In this document: in pieces, positions 9,464-17,526 of the stretch
Layout: each line of letters opens with the position of its first letter
Position numbering within the stretch: the first letter of the stretch is position 1
Assembly: GCA_036498945.1 (NCBI GenBank)
Contig: DASYEQ010000140.1
Location: forward strand, 20,689-84,688
Length of the DNA stretch: 64,000 nucleotides
Direction of reading: 5' to 3'
Source of the DNA: JAQGMJ01 sp036498945
GTDB lineage: Bacteria; Pseudomonadota; Gammaproteobacteria; Burkholderiales; JAEUOS01
The notes under the pieces: generated by a model
Database searches by the model: none
What the model was told of the DNA's origin: nothing
The model's input: the letters and a program-made list of their open reading frames with translations, nothing else
Made by a program: the position numbers and the translations under genes

Positions 9464-10335
9464 TTTTGCAGCCTCGGGTTGAGCACGTCGCGCAACTGGT
9501 CCGCCACCAGATTGATGGCGACGATGGTGATCAACAGCGCAATGCCGGGGAACAGGCTGATCCAGTATTTGCCCGAGAGCAGGTAGTTGAAGCCGTTGGC
9601 GATGAGCAAGCCCAGCGAAGGCTCGGTGATCGGCAGGCCCAGGCCGAGGAAGGAAAGCGTGGCCTCCAGCGTGATGGCGGAAGCCATCTGCACCACTGCA
9701 ATGATGATCAGGGGCGGCAGGCAATTCGGCAGCAGGTGGCGAAACACGATGCGGGAAGCGGGCAGCGCCAGCACGCGCGCCGCCTCGATGTATTCGCGGC
9801 GCCGCTCCACCAGCGCGGTGCCGCGTATGGTGCGGGCGTAATACGCCCATTGCACGGTGATCAGCGCGATGATGATCTTGCCGGTGCCCTGGCCCAGCAC
9901 CGCCAGCAGGACGAGGGCGATCAGGATCGACGGGAACGACAACTGGATGTCGGCGATGCGCATCAGTACGCTGTCGGTACGCCCGCCGGCATACGCCGCC
10001 AGCATGCCCACCACCGCGCCGATGATCAGCCCCGCGAGGGTGGCGGAGACCCCGACCGTCAGCGAAATGCGCAGGCCATAGAAAATCGCCGAGAGCATGT
10101 CGCGGCCCTGGTCGTCGGTGCCCAGCAGCGCGGTGTGTCCATTGCCCAGCTTTTCGCCCGGCGCCAGGCGTGCGTCCAGGATGTCGAGCTGCGACAGGTC
10201 ATACGGATTCTGCGGCGAGATCAGCGGTGCGAACAGGGCGATGAAAATCACCACCAGCAGCGCCACGGCGCCGGCCATCGCCAGCCGGCTGGCGCGGAAA
10301 TCGGTGATGAAGCGCTTGAAAGGGGTTTCTTCCAT
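9460..10335 (-). CDS. dppC: peptide ABC transporter permease (DppC type)
   Basis: A 291-aa inner-membrane permease. After a cytoplasmic N-terminus a first helix (LAMAGAVALLVVIFIALFAP) is followed by the typical DppC loop with LLGTDDQGRDMLS. Five more helices follow. The EAA loop, EAARVLALPASRIVFRHLLP, contacts the ATPases. It begins 6 bp after the unknown membrane gene and overlaps dppD by 4 nt. The DppC assignment rests on the N-terminal OppC_N segment and on gene order. Confidence 0.9.
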   Translation of the reverse strand: MEETPFKRFITDFRASRLAMAGAVALLVVIFIALFAPLISPQNPYDLSQLDILDARLAPGEKLGNGHTALLGTDDQGRDMLSAIFYGLRISLTVGVSATLAGLIIGAVVGMLAAYAGGRTDSVLMRIADIQLSFPSILIALVLLAVLGQGTGKIIIALITVQWAYYARTIRGTALVERRREYIEAARVLALPASRIVFRHLLPNCLPPLIIIAVVQMASAITLEATLSFLGLGLPITEPSLGLLIANGFNYLLSGKYWISLFPGIALLITIVAINLVADQLRDVLNPRLQK

Positions 10336-10341
10336 CTGTGC

Positions 10342-10740
10342 TCAATGGGCGAACAGGAAGCGGCCGAGCGAAATCGGCAGGGCGAACAGTACGCCGTAGG
10401 CGAAGCCATAGAGGCTGAAGAAGTCGTCACGGCCCATGCGCTGCTTGCGCATCAGGCCCTTGATCAGGCCCATCGTTAGACCACAGGCAAGCGGCGTGCC
10501 GATGAGCACGATCATGCGCGCCTCGGGGCGGCGCGCCATGCCGTTGGGGAACATCTGCAGCGACAGCCAGCACAAGCCACAGCCGGCCGCCAGATAGAGC
10601 AGGGCTTTCAGCGCCGGCGGCGGGCTCCACTTCGAGGCGGCCTTGAAGCCGGCGCCGAACACGCCGGAAAACAGTTCGCCCAGGAGCGAAAAGACCACCT
10701 GGAAAATCAGCTCGCCGAAGATCTCGAACAGCACTTCCAC
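10342..10740 (-). CDS. unknown membrane protein inside the dpp operon
   Basis: A 132-aa protein that I do not recognise. It starts with GTG at 10740 behind a good AAGGGAGAA ribosome site. It has an amphipathic Phe/Leu-rich N-terminal helix (FEIFGELIFQVVFSLLGELF), then about three membrane helices (ALLYLAAGCGLCWLSLQ, MIVLIGTPLACGLTMGLIKG, FAYGVLFALPISLGRFLF) separated by short Arg/Lys loops. It lies between dppB (19 bp upstream) and dppC (6 bp downstream), so it is almost surely co-transcribed with the transporter. Dpp operons normally have nothing here. A role as an accessory subunit, or simply a passenger gene, cannot be separated from sequence alone. Confidence 0.75.
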   Translation of the reverse strand: MEVLFEIFGELIFQVVFSLLGELFSGVFGAGFKAASKWSPPPALKALLYLAAGCGLCWLSLQMFPNGMARRPEARMIVLIGTPLACGLTMGLIKGLMRKQRMGRDDFFSLYGFAYGVLFALPISLGRFLFAH

Positions 10741-10759
10741 AGTCTTCTCCCTTGGTCTT

Positions 10760-11740
10760 TTAATTGGCGCCCGCGTCGCTCAGGCGCACGCGCGGGTCGA
10801 GCAGCGAATAGGCGATGTCCACCAGCAGGTTGATCAGGGTGAACATCGCCACCACGATCAGCAGGTAGGCGACGATCACCGGCCGGTCCAGCACGTTGAT
10901 CGAATCGATCAGGAGCTTGCCCATGCCGGGCCAGGCGAAGATGGTCTCCGTCACCACCGCGAAGGCGATCACCGAGCCGAATTGCAGCGCGATCACGGTG
11001 ACGATCGGGATCAGGATGTTCTTGAGGATATGCACGCCGACCACGCGCACGTCCGTCAGCCCCTTGGCGCGGGCGAACTTGACGTAATCGGTGAGCAGCG
11101 CCTCCTGCGTGCCGGCGCGCGCCAGGCGGATCAGCAGCGCGACGTTGAGCAAGGCCAGCGTCAGGCCCGGCAGCAGCAGGTGCTTGAGGCCATCGAGGGT
11201 GAGAAAGCTCACCGGCACGCCCAGCAGATTCACGGTCGCGCCGCGGCCGTTGGAAGGCAGCCACCCGAGCCACACAGCGAAGATCATGATCAGCATCAGC
11301 CCGACCCAGAAGGTGGGCAGCGAGAAGCCGAGGATGGAGCCCGTCATGATGGTCTTGGAGGTCAGCGACTTCGGCTTGAGTCCCGCATAAAGCCCCAGCG
11401 GCAGGCCGATCACCACCGCCAGCAGCATGGCGAAGCTGGCCAGTTCCAGGGTGGCCGGCATGCGCTCGAAGATCAGGCGGATCGCCGGCACGTTATAGGC
11501 GAAGGACTTGCCGAGATCGCCGCCCACCGCATGCCGCACGAACAGCAGGTATTGCAGCCACAGGGGCTTGTCCAGCCCGAGCGCCTGCACCACCGCCGTG
11601 CGGTCGGCCTGGGTGGCTTCCGGGCTGATCAGGATGTCCACCGGGTTGCCCACCGCGTAGACGCCGGCGAACACCAGGAGCGACATCACGAACAGCACCA
11701 ACAGGCTTTGCAGCAGGCGGCGGATGACGAAGACGAGCAT
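10760..11740 (-). CDS. dppB: peptide ABC transporter permease (DppB type)
   Basis: A 326-aa inner-membrane permease and the first gene of the operon. The N-terminus MLVFVIRRLLQSLLVLFVMSL is the standard DppB/OppB opening helix. The large periplasmic loop contains ALGLDKPLWLQYL and GGDLGKSF, and the EAA loop appears as YVKFARAKGLTDVRVVGVHILKN. It pairs with DppC to form the channel. No periplasmic binding protein gene precedes or follows the operon, so the importer must use one encoded elsewhere. Confidence 0.9.
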   Translation of the reverse strand: MLVFVIRRLLQSLLVLFVMSLLVFAGVYAVGNPVDILISPEATQADRTAVVQALGLDKPLWLQYLLFVRHAVGGDLGKSFAYNVPAIRLIFERMPATLELASFAMLLAVVIGLPLGLYAGLKPKSLTSKTIMTGSILGFSLPTFWVGLMLIMIFAVWLGWLPSNGRGATVNLLGVPVSFLTLDGLKHLLLPGLTLALLNVALLIRLARAGTQEALLTDYVKFARAKGLTDVRVVGVHILKNILIPIVTVIALQFGSVIAFAVVTETIFAWPGMGKLLIDSINVLDRPVIVAYLLIVVAMFTLINLLVDIAYSLLDPRVRLSDAGAN

Positions 11741-11876
11741 GAGGGCGGGGTGGACTGCCGCGCGTGGCGGCTAGGTGTTGTAGTTTAGTGGGTCAAGCCG
11801 GCCACGCGTTGCGGCTGGCGATTTCATGCCCGCCAGCCCCGCAAGGGCAGGCGTGCAAGGTGCCGTCGGCAATGGC

Positions 11877-13331
11877 TCAGCCGTGCGAGATGGCAATGGT
11901 CTTGAGCGCCGTGAAACCCAGCAGCGCCTCGAAGCCTTTCTCGCGGCCGTAGCCCGAATGCTTCATGCCGCCGAAGGGCAGTTCGACGCCGCCGCCGGCG
12001 CCATAGTTGTTGATGAACACCTGGCCGGCATGCAGCTTGCGCGCCAGGCGCAACTGGCGCGCGCCGTCGCGCGTCCACAGGCCCGCGATCAGGCCGTAGT
12101 CGGTGCCGTTGGCCAGTTGCACGGCGTGGGCTTCGTCCCGGAACGGCATCGCCACCAGCACCGGGCCGAACACTTCCTCGCGCGCCAGCACGTGATCGGC
12201 CGGCACGTCGGCGAACAGCGTGGGGGCGACGTAATAGCCGCCCTTGGCGGCGGCCCCGCTCACCTTGCCGCGCGCCGCCACCTTGAGGCCGTCACGCTCG
12301 CCGGCGGCGATGTAGGCGGCCACGCGGTCGCGCTGCCTGGCGCTGACCAGGGGGCCGAGATCGAGGTCGGCCTCGCCCGGGCCGGCGGTGAGGCGCGCGA
12401 ACGCTTCGGCCAGGCGCTGCACCACCTGCGGGTAGATGCTCTCTTCGATCAGCGCGCGGCTGCCGGCCGAGCAGGTCTGCCCGCCGTTCTGGATGATGGC
12501 GTTGACCAGCGCCGGCAATGCCGCGTCCAGGTCGGCGTCGGCGAACACCAGTTGCGGCGACTTGCCGCCAAGTTCCAGCGTGACGGGGCGATGGTTCACC
12601 GCCGCCGCCTGGGCAACGAGGGAGCCGGTGGCAGGCGAGCCGGTAAACGAGATGTGGTCGATGCCCGTATGGGCGGAAAGCGCGGCGCCGGCTTCATTGC
12701 CGAACCCTGTGATGATGTTCAGCGCGCCTGCCGGCAACAGCGTTGCCGCCAGCTCGGCGATACGCAAGAGCGAGAGACAGGCATCTTCCGCAGGTTTCAC
12801 CACGCAGGCGTTGCCGGCGGCCAGCGCCGCGCCCACCGAGCGGCCGAAAATCTGCATCGGGTAATTCCACGGGATGATGTGGCCGGTGACGCCGTGCGGC
12901 TCGCGCACCGTCATCACCGTGTAGCCGCGCTGGTAGGGCAAGGTCTCGCCGTGCAGCTTGTCGCAGGCGCCGGCGTAGTACTCGAAATAGCGGCCGCAAG
13001 CGCTCGCATCGGCGCGCGCCTGCTTCATCGGCTTGCCGGTATCGCGGCTTTCCAGTTGCGCCAGTTCCTCGGCATGCGCGGTGATCGTTTGCGCCAGCTG
13101 CGCTAGCAGGCGGCCGCGTTCCAGGGCCGTGACGCGGCCCCAGGGGCCATCGCCATTGCCGTAGGCGCTGCGCGCGGCCTTCACCGCGCCATCAATGTCC
13201 TGTGCATTGCCGCGCGCGATGTAGGCAAAGATCTCGCCGTTCGACGGATCGGCCACCGGCAGGGTGGCGCCGCCGGCGGGCGCGGCCCAGCGGTTGGCGA
13301 TGAAATGGGCGGCCTGGATGGTGGGAAGCAT
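11877..13331 (-). CDS. aldehyde dehydrogenase
   Basis: A 484-aa NAD(P)+-dependent aldehyde dehydrogenase of the ALDH superfamily, cytosolic. Catalytic residues are present: N156 in PWNYPMQ, K179, E253 in ELGGKSP and the nucleophile C287 in GGQTCSAG. The cofactor loop FTGSPATGS is near 229-237. The C-terminal ELPFGGMKHSGYGREKG motif is usual for betaine-aldehyde, vanillin and gamma-aminobutyraldehyde-type enzymes. The substrate cannot be assigned; the gene is monocistronic between the dpp operon and ppa, with no regulator or partner oxidase beside it. Confidence 0.88.
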   Translation of the reverse strand: MLPTIQAAHFIANRWAAPAGGATLPVADPSNGEIFAYIARGNAQDIDGAVKAARSAYGNGDGPWGRVTALERGRLLAQLAQTITAHAEELAQLESRDTGKPMKQARADASACGRYFEYYAGACDKLHGETLPYQRGYTVMTVREPHGVTGHIIPWNYPMQIFGRSVGAALAAGNACVVKPAEDACLSLLRIAELAATLLPAGALNIITGFGNEAGAALSAHTGIDHISFTGSPATGSLVAQAAAVNHRPVTLELGGKSPQLVFADADLDAALPALVNAIIQNGGQTCSAGSRALIEESIYPQVVQRLAEAFARLTAGPGEADLDLGPLVSARQRDRVAAYIAAGERDGLKVAARGKVSGAAAKGGYYVAPTLFADVPADHVLAREEVFGPVLVAMPFRDEAHAVQLANGTDYGLIAGLWTRDGARQLRLARKLHAGQVFINNYGAGGGVELPFGGMKHSGYGREKGFEALLGFTALKTIAISHG

Positions 13332-13417
13332 GGAAAACCTGCGCGGTAGGTAAGGCGGGCGGCTCTGGTTGCGGCGCCATTATCCGCTCTCGGCTCTACC
13401 GGCGCGACGCTTGTCAT

Positions 13418-13446
13418 TTGTGCGTCGCAGCAGCGGCCTTTATAAT
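13418..13446 (+). promoter_or_regulatory. sigma70-type promoter of ppa
   Basis: TTGTGC at 13418-13423 and a perfect TATAAT at 13441-13446 are separated by exactly 17 bp. The start codon of ppa lies about 55 nt downstream of the -10 box, with a GGA-type ribosome site between. Confidence 0.7.
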
Positions 13447-13501
13447 GAGGGCCTCGAATCAGCGGATGATAGTCATCCCGGCGTTTATTACAGGAACAAC
13501 A

Positions 13502-14050
13502 ATGAATCTCGACCGAGTCGATTCCGGGAACGATCTCCCCAACGACTTCAACGTCATCATCGAAATCCCGATGAATGCCGACCCCATCAAGTACGAGGTC
13601 GACAAGAAGACCGGCGCACTGTTCGTCGACCGCTTCATGGGCACGGCGATGCACTACCCGTGCAACTACGGCTACATCCCGCGCACCATTTCGGACGACG
13701 GCGATCCCGTCGACGTGCTGGTGATCACTCCCTTCCCGCTGGTGGCCGGCGTGGTGGTGCGCTGCCGCCCGATCGGCGTGCTGAAGATGAGCGATGAGGC
13801 CGGCGGCGACGCCAAGCTGCTCGCCGTGCCGGTGGACAAGGTGCTGCCCTGGTACAAGCACTGGAAGAAGCCGGAAGACATCAACCCCGAGCGCCTGGCG
13901 CAGATCCGCCACTTCTTCGAGCACTACAAGGACCTGGAAAAGGGCAAGTGGGTGAAGGTCGAAGGCTGGGGCGGGCCGAAGGACGCGGCCGCCGAGATCA
14001 TGGCCGGCGTCGCCAGCTACAAGAAGGCGAAAAAGAAGCCGAAGTTCTGA
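13502..14050 (+). CDS. ppa: inorganic pyrophosphatase
   Basis: A 182-aa family I soluble pyrophosphatase that hydrolyses PPi to phosphate and so pulls biosynthetic reactions forward. The ATG at 13502 (MNLDRVDSGNDLP) is chosen because it follows a ribosome site (AGGA) and gives the normal family length; the open frame extends upstream without a start signal. Active-site residues include E21, K30, E32, the Y-containing NYGYIPRT segment and the metal triad D66, D68 and D71 in DDGDPVDVLV. The C-terminus ends in a Lys-rich tail (KKAKKKPKF). It is monocistronic with its own promoter and converges on the MscS gene. Confidence 0.97.
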   Translation: MNLDRVDSGNDLPNDFNVIIEIPMNADPIKYEVDKKTGALFVDRFMGTAMHYPCNYGYIPRTISDDGDPVDVLVITPFPLVAGVVVRCRPIGVLKMSDEAGGDAKLLAVPVDKVLPWYKHWKKPEDINPERLAQIRHFFEHYKDLEKGKWVKVEGWGGPKDAAAEIMAGVASYKKAKKKPKF

Positions 14051-14058
14051 ACCGCGCC

Positions 14059-14081
14059 ACGGGCGGCTACTTGCCGCCCGT
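14059..14081. terminator. hairpin between convergent ppa and mscS-like genes
   Basis: A perfect 8-bp stem, ACGGGCGG (14059-14066) with CCGCCCGT (14074-14081), and a 7-nt loop sit 8 bp after the ppa stop and overlap the stop codon of the opposite-strand channel gene. Neither side has a T-run, so it may be a transcript-stabilising or Rho-assisted end rather than a classic intrinsic terminator. Confidence 0.4.
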
Positions 14082-15593
14082 ACTGATGCCGAAAAAGCCG
14101 CAGATGCGGTTGAACAGCTCGCCGTGGGCGTGCAGCGCGGCATCCTCGTTCAGCGCCTTGGAAACCGCCGCCTGCAGGTCGGTCTGGCGCGAGGCCATGA
14201 CGCGTGAAATCTCGTCCACCAGTGTCGGACGCGAGCGGATCACCATCTCGAAGTGGCTCTTGTCGAGCCGGTAGCATTCGACGTTGCTCTTCGCCACCAC
14301 GGTGGCGCTGCGCGGCGCGCCGGTGAGCATGCCCATCTCGCCGAAGAAGGTGCCGGCGCCCAGCGTGGCAATGCATTGGCGGTGGCTGTCGAGGTCGATC
14401 AGGATGTCCACCTCGCCCCCGGTGAGGATGTACAGGCCATGGGCGACGTTGCCCTGGCGCGTCACCACCTCGCCCTGCGCATAGGGCATGTAGGCCAGGC
14501 GCTCGGCCACGGTGCGCTGCTCGTCGGGTGTCAGCGTGTTGAACAGGTCGACCACGCGCAGCGCGGAAATGCGACGGCTGATTTCGCGCTCCTGCACCTG
14601 GTGGCGGTGTTCCTCGGTCTGCTCGGTCAGGCGGATGTCGCGCTCTTCCACCGCCAGGCGCAGCCCGGCGCGTTGCAGCGCCGCGTAGATGTGCACGCGC
14701 ACCTGGCTGTCGGTGGGGTCGTCCTGCTGCGGGTCGGTGAGCCAGTAGCGCATGTCGTACTGGCCGTAGCCGTGCTCGAAACCCATCAGCACGCAGTTCG
14801 GCTGCGGGGCGGCGGCGACATTGGCGATCTCCGCCTCGCGGATCGCCTTTTCGATCGCCGGGATCACGCGCGTCGGCGGCGCGGCGAGGTCGACGTTGAA
14901 CAGCACGTGGCGGCGCCATTGCGGCGGCCCTTCCTGGCGCCGCGCCAGCACGCTGAACTTGCGCTTCATCAGCTCGCTGTTGGGAACGATCACCGTCTCC
15001 CAGTTGCGCGTCTCGATCGCGGTATAGCGCCAGCGGATGTCGGCCACCTTGCCGGAGATTTCGTCCACCCGCACCCAGTCGCCGACGTGGATCGAATCGT
15101 CGAGCTGGATCGCCAGGCCGCCGAGGATGTTGCCTAGCGTGTCCTGCATGGCGAAGGCGACCACCGCCGTCACTACCGCCGTGCTGGCGAGCAGGCTGGA
15201 GGGGTCAAAGCCGGTGGTGCGCAGGCGCACCAGCAGCCACGCCACGTAGGCCAGGAAGATGGCGATGTCTTCGACGATGCGTAGCAGCGGGATGCGCAAT
15301 AGCGGCAGCATGGCGCGAAACACCAGGATGCCGAACAGGCGGATCAGCGTGACGCCGGCGGTGAGCAGCGACAGTTCGAAGAGAAAGCGCGCGCCCAGTT
15401 CGAAGCCGGCGCTGCTGAGCAGGCCGGCGACAAACTGGCCGAGAGTGGCGACGATGAACAGCAGCGCCGTGCGATACACCGGCGCGTGGTCCGGCCCGCC
15501 GAAGCGCCAGGCGGCCAGCGCCAGCACCACGGCGATCGCCAGCACGTAAAGGCTCTCGGGCCGCCAGGCATAGGCCAACGCGGAATCAAGCAT
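14067..15593 (-). CDS. MscS-type mechanosensitive channel with cyclic-nucleotide-binding domain
   Basis: A 508-aa inner-membrane protein. Three or four helices (residues 15-125) lead to the MscS pore helix and beta domain (about 131-220; MQDTLGNILGGLAIQLDDSIHVGDWVRV). The MscS C-terminal region follows, then a CNB domain (about 350-465). The phosphate-binding cassette reads FFGEMGMLTGAPRSA, with E419 and R428 in the positions that hold the cyclic nucleotide, so binding should be intact. This matches the bacterial MscS-CNB (bCNG) family, in which the nucleotide rather than tension may gate the pore. A cyclase that could supply cAMP is encoded at 43521-45755. Confidence 0.9.
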   Translation of the reverse strand: MLDSALAYAWRPESLYVLAIAVVLALAAWRFGGPDHAPVYRTALLFIVATLGQFVAGLLSSAGFELGARFLFELSLLTAGVTLIRLFGILVFRAMLPLLRIPLLRIVEDIAIFLAYVAWLLVRLRTTGFDPSSLLASTAVVTAVVAFAMQDTLGNILGGLAIQLDDSIHVGDWVRVDEISGKVADIRWRYTAIETRNWETVIVPNSELMKRKFSVLARRQEGPPQWRRHVLFNVDLAAPPTRVIPAIEKAIREAEIANVAAAPQPNCVLMGFEHGYGQYDMRYWLTDPQQDDPTDSQVRVHIYAALQRAGLRLAVEERDIRLTEQTEEHRHQVQEREISRRISALRVVDLFNTLTPDEQRTVAERLAYMPYAQGEVVTRQGNVAHGLYILTGGEVDILIDLDSHRQCIATLGAGTFFGEMGMLTGAPRSATVVAKSNVECYRLDKSHFEMVIRSRPTLVDEISRVMASRQTDLQAAVSKALNEDAALHAHGELFNRICGFFGISTGGK

Positions 15594-15663
15594 GCCGCAC
15601 CGCCGCGCTCATGCACCCGCCGGCCGCGCCGCGGCCCGTCTCCCTGGCGCCTCTCATGCGCGC

Positions 15664-17340
15664 CTACATGCCCGGGTAGTTGGGACCGCCGCCGCCTTCG
15701 GGGGTGACCCAGACGATATTTTGCGTCGGATCCTTGATGTCGCAGGTCTTGCAGTGCACGCAGTTCTGCGCATTGATCTGCAGGCGATCGCTGCTTTCAC
15801 CAGCACCCGCGTCGTCATTTTTCACGAATTCGTAGACGCCCGCCGGGCAGTAGCGCGATTCCGGCCCGGCGTACCGCGCCAGGTTGATCGCCACCGGCAC
15901 CTTGGGGTCTTTGAGCGTCAGGTGCACGGGCTGGTTTTCCTCGTGGTTGGTGTTGGAGATGAACACCGAGGATAAGCGGTCGAAGGTGAGCTTGCCGTCC
16001 GGCTTGGGGTAGGCAATGGGCTGGAACTGCGAAGCGGGCTTGAGGCACTCGTGGTCGGCGTGCTGGTGGTGCAGGGTCCACGGCACCTCGCCGTTGAACA
16101 CCTTCTGCTCGATGCCCACCATCAGGGTGCCGAGGTAGAGGTTTTTCGACATCCACTGCTTGAAGTTGCGCGAGCGGTTCAGTTCCGTGTACAGCCAGCT
16201 GCTCTTGAACGATTCGGGGTAGGCGGTGAGCTCGTCGGCGGCGCGGCCGGCGCCGATGGCGTCGAATGCCGCCTGCGCCGCCAGCATGCCGCTCTTGATC
16301 GCCGCGTGGCTGCCCTTGATGCGCGCGGCGTTGAGAAAGCCGGCGTCATCGCCCACCAGTACGCCGCCGGGGAAGGTGAGCTTGGGCAGTGAGAGCAGGC
16401 CGCCCGCGGTCATCGCGCGCGCGCCGTAGGCGATGCGCTTGCCGCCTTCGAAGAACTTGCGGATGGTCGGGTGCAGCTTGTAGCGCTGGAATTCCTCATA
16501 GGGGCTCAAGTACGGGTTCTGGTAGGCGAGGCCGACCACGAAGCCCACCGCCACCTGGTTGTTTTCCAGGTGATACAGGAAAGAGCCGCCGTAGGTTGCG
16601 GCATCCAGCGGCCAGCCGGCGGTGTGTACCACCAGGCCCGGCACGTGCTGCCTGGGGTCGATCTCCCACAGCTCCTTCAGGCCGAGGCCGTAGGCCTGCG
16701 GGTCGGAACCCTTGTTCAGGTCGTATTTCGCCATCAGCTGGCGGCCCAGGTTGCCGCGGCAGCCTTCGGCGAATACCGTGTACTTGGCGACCAGTTCCAT
16801 GCCTTCCTGGAAGTGGTCGGTCGGCTGGCCGTCGCGGCCCACGCCCATGTTGCCGGTGGCCACGCCGCGCACCGAGGGGCGCCCATCGTGCCCGTTATCT
16901 TCCGTGTAAAGGATCTCGGCGCCGGCAAAACCGGCATACACCTCGACGCCCAGGGCTTCCGCCTGCTGGCCCAGCCAGCGGCACAGGTTGCCGAGCGAGA
17001 TGATGTAGTTGCCGTGATTCTGGAAATTCGCCGGCAGGGCGAAGCCGGGCACTTTGGAGGCGCCGCCTTCGGTGAGGAAGAGAAAGCGGTCTTCGGTCAC
17101 CGGCTGGTTCAGCGGCGCGCCGTCTTCCTTCCAGGTGGGCCAGAGTTCGTTGATGGCGATCGGGTCCATCACCGCGCCGGAGAGGATGTGCGCGCCGATC
17201 TCCGAGCCTTTTTCGATCAGGCAGACGTTGATCTCGCCGCCTTTTTCCACCGCCAGCTGCTTCAGGCGGATCGCGGTGGCCAGCCCGGCCGGCCCGCCGC
17301 CGACGACGAGCACGTCGTATTCCATCACTTCGCGAGTCAT
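15664..17340 (-). CDS. electron transfer flavoprotein-ubiquinone oxidoreductase
   Basis: A 558-aa membrane-associated flavoprotein (ETF-QO) that passes electrons from reduced ETF to ubiquinone, linking acyl-CoA and amino-acid oxidation to the respiratory chain. The FAD motif VVGGGPAGLATAIRLKQL is at about 12-29. A second FAD element, LVGDDAGFLNAARIKGSH, lies in the middle. The ubiquinone-binding hydrophobic region is internal. The C-terminal 4Fe-4S site is formed by the Cys in YCPAGVYEF and the three in NCVHCKTCDIKDP. Length and cysteine spacing match the family. No etfA or etfB gene is adjacent. Confidence 0.95.
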   Translation of the reverse strand: MTREVMEYDVLVVGGGPAGLATAIRLKQLAVEKGGEINVCLIEKGSEIGAHILSGAVMDPIAINELWPTWKEDGAPLNQPVTEDRFLFLTEGGASKVPGFALPANFQNHGNYIISLGNLCRWLGQQAEALGVEVYAGFAGAEILYTEDNGHDGRPSVRGVATGNMGVGRDGQPTDHFQEGMELVAKYTVFAEGCRGNLGRQLMAKYDLNKGSDPQAYGLGLKELWEIDPRQHVPGLVVHTAGWPLDAATYGGSFLYHLENNQVAVGFVVGLAYQNPYLSPYEEFQRYKLHPTIRKFFEGGKRIAYGARAMTAGGLLSLPKLTFPGGVLVGDDAGFLNAARIKGSHAAIKSGMLAAQAAFDAIGAGRAADELTAYPESFKSSWLYTELNRSRNFKQWMSKNLYLGTLMVGIEQKVFNGEVPWTLHHQHADHECLKPASQFQPIAYPKPDGKLTFDRLSSVFISNTNHEENQPVHLTLKDPKVPVAINLARYAGPESRYCPAGVYEFVKNDDAGAGESSDRLQINAQNCVHCKTCDIKDPTQNIVWVTPEGGGGPNYPGM

Positions 17341-17446
17341 GAGCTTTTGTGTTCCTGCCGTTATCCCAGACTGCGATTGTAGCGTTTCGGCCTGCGCGGC
17401 CGGCTCGGGTTGTCGCCGGGAAGGTTTTTGCCCTTTCGTCGATTTT

Positions 17447-17524
17447 CAGTCATGGAATCATCCGGCCTTGCCGGTGATTCCATGCAAGCCAAGCCGCTCA
17501 AAAGCAGGTTTGTACTTTTGAGCG
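17447..17524 (-). repeat. double-hairpin covarying element, copy 1
   Basis: Two perfect hairpins lie 10 nt apart, directly after the stop codon (17529-17527) of the minus-strand flavin reductase gene. Hairpin A pairs 17451-17460 (CATGGAATCA) with 17475-17484; inside it, after one bulged T, CCGGC pairs with GCCGG around a 3-nt loop. Hairpin B pairs 17495-17504 (CGCTCAAAAG) with 17515-17524 around the 10-nt loop CAGGTTTGTA. A CAGT precedes hairpin A. The same architecture occurs at 57241-57320 with different but still paired outer stems. There is no U-run, so it is not a standard terminator. Confidence 0.85.
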
Positions 17525-17526
17525 AT

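Noticed and set aside
17447..17524. Reading the double hairpin as an ordinary rho-independent terminator
   Set aside because: Neither copy has a U-run on either strand, and copy 2 lies beside a separate strong terminator.
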